From assembly GCF_008831305.1 (NCBI RefSeq), contig NZ_ML708619.1, forward strand, positions 81,085-145,084: a stretch of DNA of 64,000 bases, given 5' to 3'. Under the pieces are notes generated by a model that worked only from the letters and a program-made list of their open reading frames with translations, was not told where the DNA came from and did no database searches. Position 1 is the first letter of the stretch. Every line of letters begins with the position of its first letter. This stretch comes from Kocuria coralli. Lineage in GTDB: Bacteria > Actinomycetota > Actinomycetes > Actinomycetales > Micrococcaceae. The position numbers were made by a program, and so were the translations under genes. Positions 61,492-64,000 of this stretch are shown here, piece after piece.

Positions 61492-63630
61492 ATGTCCACT
61501 CACGCTGCGCAATTTCCGTCGACCGTTGCCATCTCGGTGGAACGGCACGTGCTCCCCGGCCGCCACCGGCCGGTCGCCGTCGTCTCGCTCGACTCGACCC
61601 CGAGCGGCGGGCTGATCCTCTGGAGTTCCGCCGCCCTGAGGCAGCTCGGTGACACCCTCCGCGATATCGACCAGGCTGCGGTGGAGGCCATCGTCGTCAT
61701 AGGAAACGAACGATCATTCGGGGCGGGCGCCAACCTCGACGAAATCGCCCATGGGCAGGAGTCCGGTGACCCGCGGGCCTACATCGCCGCCGGGCACGAG
61801 GTCTTCGGCCTCCTTGCGGAGGCGCGAGTCCCCACCTTCTCGGTGATCACGGGACAGGCCCTGGGGGGCGGGCTCGAGCTCGCCCTGCATACGGGCTATC
61901 GCATCGGGAATGCCAAGGGCGGGCCGCTCGGGCTGCCGGAATGCCGCCTGGGATTCTTCCCGGGCTGGGGCGGCGTACACCTCCTGCCTCATCTGGTGGG
62001 ACCGGAGGCTGCGATCGATGCCATCACCTTCGACTCCATGAGGGGGCGTCACCTCCGGCCGGTGCAAGCGGCGGAGATCGGACTGCTGGATGCCGTCCTG
62101 GAGGAGGGCCCGCAGTCGGAGGGATGGGCCGCGGCCTGGCAGGCCGCGGTCGTCGAGGTCCTGGATGCCCTCGGCGGGGAGCAGCCACGCCGCCCGGGCG
62201 AGAGTCGGCAGACTCCGGAGAGCCTTGCGCGGTGGCGGGCCGCCGTCGGCGCAGCACGAGAGAAAGCGGATCGCCTCTGGCACGGCGCCGCCCCGGCGCC
62301 GCTTGCGGCCCTCGATCTCATCGAAGCCGCGGCCACCGAGTCCCGGGTGGAGAACGGCGCCCAGGCCGTGAGCAGTTTCCAGGACCTGGTGACGGGCGAC
62401 ATCGCTCGCACGTCCCTCCGCACCTTCCGGTCAGTGGACTCCCGGGCCCGGAAGGCCCCTGACAGGCCGGCCGTGGCGGGTCGCAGGATCGAGAAGGTGG
62501 CCGTCGTAGGGGCGGGGCTGATGGCGCGTCAGCTCGCCGCTCTCTTCGCCCGCTCCCTGCGCGTGCCGGTGGTCCTCACCGACATCGACCGGCAGCGACT
62601 GGATGAAGGCGTGCAGTGGGTGGCCGACCGGTTCGCGAGCCAGGCCGAGCGCGGGGCCCTCGAGCCGTCGGCTGCCAGGCAGCTGGCCGCGCTGGTGACC
62701 GGGGCGACCGGGGACGGCGACCTGGCGGACGTCGACTTCCTGATCGAGGCCACCCCGGAGGACCTCGAGATCAAGAAGGCGGTGCTGTCCCACTGGGCCG
62801 GGGTGGTCGGCGAGGGGACGGTGCTGGCCACCAACACCTCTTCACTGTCCGTGACCGAGATGAGCCGGGTGATCGCCCATCCCGGGCGGTTCCTGGGTTT
62901 CCACGTCTTCAACCCCGTCGACGCCACACCCCTCCTGGAGATCATCACCACCTCGGCCACGGACGACATCGCTCTGGCCACGGCGTTCGACCTGGCCTCC
63001 TCGATGCGCCGGACGGCCGTTCGTGTAGCCGATGCCCCGGGTTTCGTGGTCAACCGCATCCTGCTGCGGATGTTCGATCCCATCCTCCAGGCTCTGGATG
63101 CGGGCATGGACCCCAGGGAAGCGGACCACGCACTGGATTCCCTGGGGCTGCCCATGACCCCGCTTCAGCTCCTGGACTTCGTCGGCCCGGCGGTGCTGAG
63201 CCACGTCGGGCAGCGCATGCATGCCGCATATCCCGATCGATTCCACGTCTCACCCTGGATGACCGCGGTGGCCGATGCCGGGCTGACGCATGTGCTGCCC
63301 CGACGCGGCGATGAGTCGGAGACATACCTGGAGGGCCGGGCCGAGAGCCTGCGCCTGGCCGTTCGCGAGGCGGGCGGAGAGGACGGGGAAGAGCGCTCCC
63401 GTTCTGTCTCGGCCACCGAGGGGGTGCCGGAGCTGAAGCGCCGGGTGGAGGATGCGCTCGCACAGGAGATCGGCCTCATGCTCGACGACGGGGTGATCGC
63501 TCAGCCCGAGGACGTCGACGTCTGCATGGTGCTCGGAGCCAACTGGCCCCTGTACCTCGGAGGGATCACTCCGTACCTGGACCGGGTGGGCGCGTCGGAG
63601 CGGGTTCTCGGGCGACGGTTCGGCGCGTGA
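61492..63630 (+). CDS. fadB: enoyl-CoA hydratase / 3-hydroxyacyl-CoA dehydrogenase fusion
   Basis: 712-residue beta-oxidation multienzyme. ATG 61492 follows AAGAGGAGAAC. Crotonase domain about 1-190: FGAGANLDEIA, GQALGGGLELALHTGYRIG and LPECRLGFFPGWGG hold the oxyanion hole and both glutamates. Linker to about 340. NAD-binding domain: VAVVGAGLMARQLAALFA, then VDFLIEATPEDLEIKKAV, ATNTSSLSVTEMS and the catalytic His in GFHVFNPVD. C-terminal dehydrogenase repeats follow (APGFVVNRIL; LGLPMTPLQLLDFVG). The usual GAGTMGxGIA is changed to GAGLMARQLA. It converts enoyl-CoA to 3-ketoacyl-CoA; a thiolase partner is not in this window. Confidence 0.93.
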   Translation: MSTHAAQFPSTVAISVERHVLPGRHRPVAVVSLDSTPSGGLILWSSAALRQLGDTLRDIDQAAVEAIVVIGNERSFGAGANLDEIAHGQESGDPRAYIAAGHEVFGLLAEARVPTFSVITGQALGGGLELALHTGYRIGNAKGGPLGLPECRLGFFPGWGGVHLLPHLVGPEAAIDAITFDSMRGRHLRPVQAAEIGLLDAVLEEGPQSEGWAAAWQAAVVEVLDALGGEQPRRPGESRQTPESLARWRAAVGAAREKADRLWHGAAPAPLAALDLIEAAATESRVENGAQAVSSFQDLVTGDIARTSLRTFRSVDSRARKAPDRPAVAGRRIEKVAVVGAGLMARQLAALFARSLRVPVVLTDIDRQRLDEGVQWVADRFASQAERGALEPSAARQLAALVTGATGDGDLADVDFLIEATPEDLEIKKAVLSHWAGVVGEGTVLATNTSSLSVTEMSRVIAHPGRFLGFHVFNPVDATPLLEIITTSATDDIALATAFDLASSMRRTAVRVADAPGFVVNRILLRMFDPILQALDAGMDPREADHALDSLGLPMTPLQLLDFVGPAVLSHVGQRMHAAYPDRFHVSPWMTAVADAGLTHVLPRRGDESETYLEGRAESLRLAVREAGGEDGEERSRSVSATEGVPELKRRVEDALAQEIGLMLDDGVIAQPEDVDVCMVLGANWPLYLGGITPYLDRVGASERVLGRRFGA

Positions 63631-63708
63631 GCAGGGGTGTGCCGGTGGCCTTCGAGGCCGTGGTGCACAGGCATGCAGGCGGTGTGATGGGCGTCGCCCA
63701 CCCTCGCC
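63631..63708. other. gap between the fatty-acid gene and the rRNA promoter region
   Basis: Contains a weak hairpin GGCCT-TCG-AGGCC at 63647-63659 that could end the fatty-acid transcript. No gene is visible. Confidence 0.4.
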
Positions 63709-63737
63709 TTGCGATGGTCTCCGGGCGTGTGTAATGT
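63709..63737 (+). promoter_or_regulatory. first rRNA-operon promoter candidate
   Basis: TTGCGA (63709-63714), 17-base spacer, TAATGT (63732-63737). A GC hairpin GCCTCC-TGGA-GGAGGC follows at 63764-63779. Confidence 0.5.
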
Positions 63738-63866
63738 TTTCACCTGTCGCCGCGAGCGGGTCGGCCTCCTGGAGGAGGCTCAGGGCCGCGAGAAGCGGGA
63801 CCGCCGGTCAGGCAAACTTCAATCTCTCGATGTGATCGTTGTTCAATGCTGTGCTCGAAAGCGCAC

Positions 63867-63895
63867 TTGATCAAGATCCGCAGAGAGGGTAAAGT
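63867..63895 (+). promoter_or_regulatory. second rRNA-operon promoter
   Basis: TTGATC (63867-63872), exactly 17 bases, TAAAGT (63890-63895). This is a near-consensus vegetative promoter about 80 bases before the conserved leader motif. The -35 box lies in the palindrome CTTGATCAAG. Confidence 0.65.
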
Positions 63896-64000
63896 TATCT
63901 GGTCGCGGTTTGCAGCGAAGAACGGCGACGAGCTCAAGAATTGATCTGGGTGGGAATCCAGGGCATTCACTTGCTGTTGTTTGAGAACTCAATAGTGTTT
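63896..64000 (+). other. 16S rRNA leader (antitermination / processing region), gene itself outside
   Basis: The end of the window reads TTGTTTGAGAACTCAATAGT (63977-63996), a leader motif conserved just upstream of 16S rRNA in Micrococcales and recognisable in Streptomyces; it overlaps the boxA/processing-stem region. No protein frame is present. The 16S gene should start within about 100-200 bases beyond the window edge. Confidence 0.8.

Noticed and set aside
1..64000. tRNA genes, prophage, integrase, toxin-antitoxin pairs or biosynthetic megasynthase genes
   Set aside because: None seen on reading both strands. The AbiEi-like protein has no toxin partner. A systematic tRNAscan would still be decisive.

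Overview
The window is high-GC (near 70% by eye) bacterial DNA with strong G/C bias at third codon positions, frequent GTG starts, GTGA/ATGA gene overlaps and several probable leaderless starts. These traits, the gene families present (NlpC/P60 gene behind a c-di-AMP riboswitch, SAM-IV-like leader, LutABC, AbiEi/DUF559-type orphan) and the conserved Micrococcales-type 16S leader at the right edge point to an actinobacterium of the order Micrococcales, probably Micrococcaceae-like (Kocuria/Rothia relatives). The genus is not proven by the sequence alone.

Layout. 1-13.5 kb is a nitrogen module on the + strand: an aldehyde dehydrogenase of the succinate-semialdehyde/guanidinobutyraldehyde type, an AruI-like 2-oxoacid decarboxylase, a complete urea ABC transporter (urtABCDE) and a complete urease cluster (ureABCEFGD). 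The likely logic is arginine transaminase-type catabolism giving urea and GABA/succinate, plus urea uptake and hydrolysis. An NADH-type alanine dehydrogenase converges from the right. 14.7-16.6 kb holds small housekeeping genes (SRPBCC protein, GNAT, M50 membrane protease).

16.7-34.9 kb is a carbohydrate island: an MsmK/UgpC-type ATPase, GH32 sucrase, a decayed sugar permease tail, two GH13 alpha-glucosidases around a ROK regulator, a Gfo/Idh/MocA oxidoreductase, a complete solute-binding protein plus two-permease ABC set, an alpha-galactosidase broken by one in-frame TGA, a DeoR regulator and galT-galK. The ABC set lacks its own ATPase, so the ATPase at 16.8 kb is the obvious partner. A similar direct-repeat operator motif lies in front of both units.

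35-45 kb: an AbgT-family transporter, an orphan AbiEi/DUF559-like protein flanked by two copies of an unusual dyad repeat (a third copy lies at 16.7 kb), glutathione peroxidase, and the L-lactate regulon lutABC / lldP-lldR with a matching FadR-type operator between them. 45-51 kb: a c-di-AMP riboswitch and NlpC/P60 protein, two coupled CNNM/CorC membrane proteins and a beta-lactamase-fold lipoprotein. 50.5-53 kb: a sulfolipid (SQDG) pair, sqdB-sqdX. 53-61 kb: a zinc-ribbon orphan, alpha/beta hydrolase, acyltransferase, metY-metB behind a SAM-IV-like riboswitch, DUF4870 protein, O6-alkylguanine methyltransferase, thioesterase and GNAT. 61.5-63.6 kb: a crotonase/3-hydroxyacyl-CoA dehydrogenase fusion with an overlapping promoter-operator. 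The last 370 bp are the promoter and leader region of an rRNA operon whose 16S gene lies just outside.

The most unusual items are the 30-bp-spaced dyad repeat family and its association with the DUF559-like gene, the single nonsense codon in the alpha-galactosidase, the 3 x 16 bp repeat in the DeoR leader, the stable hairpin between ureA and ureB, and sulfolipid genes in a non-phototroph. All calls are from reading the sequence; no database search was possible.
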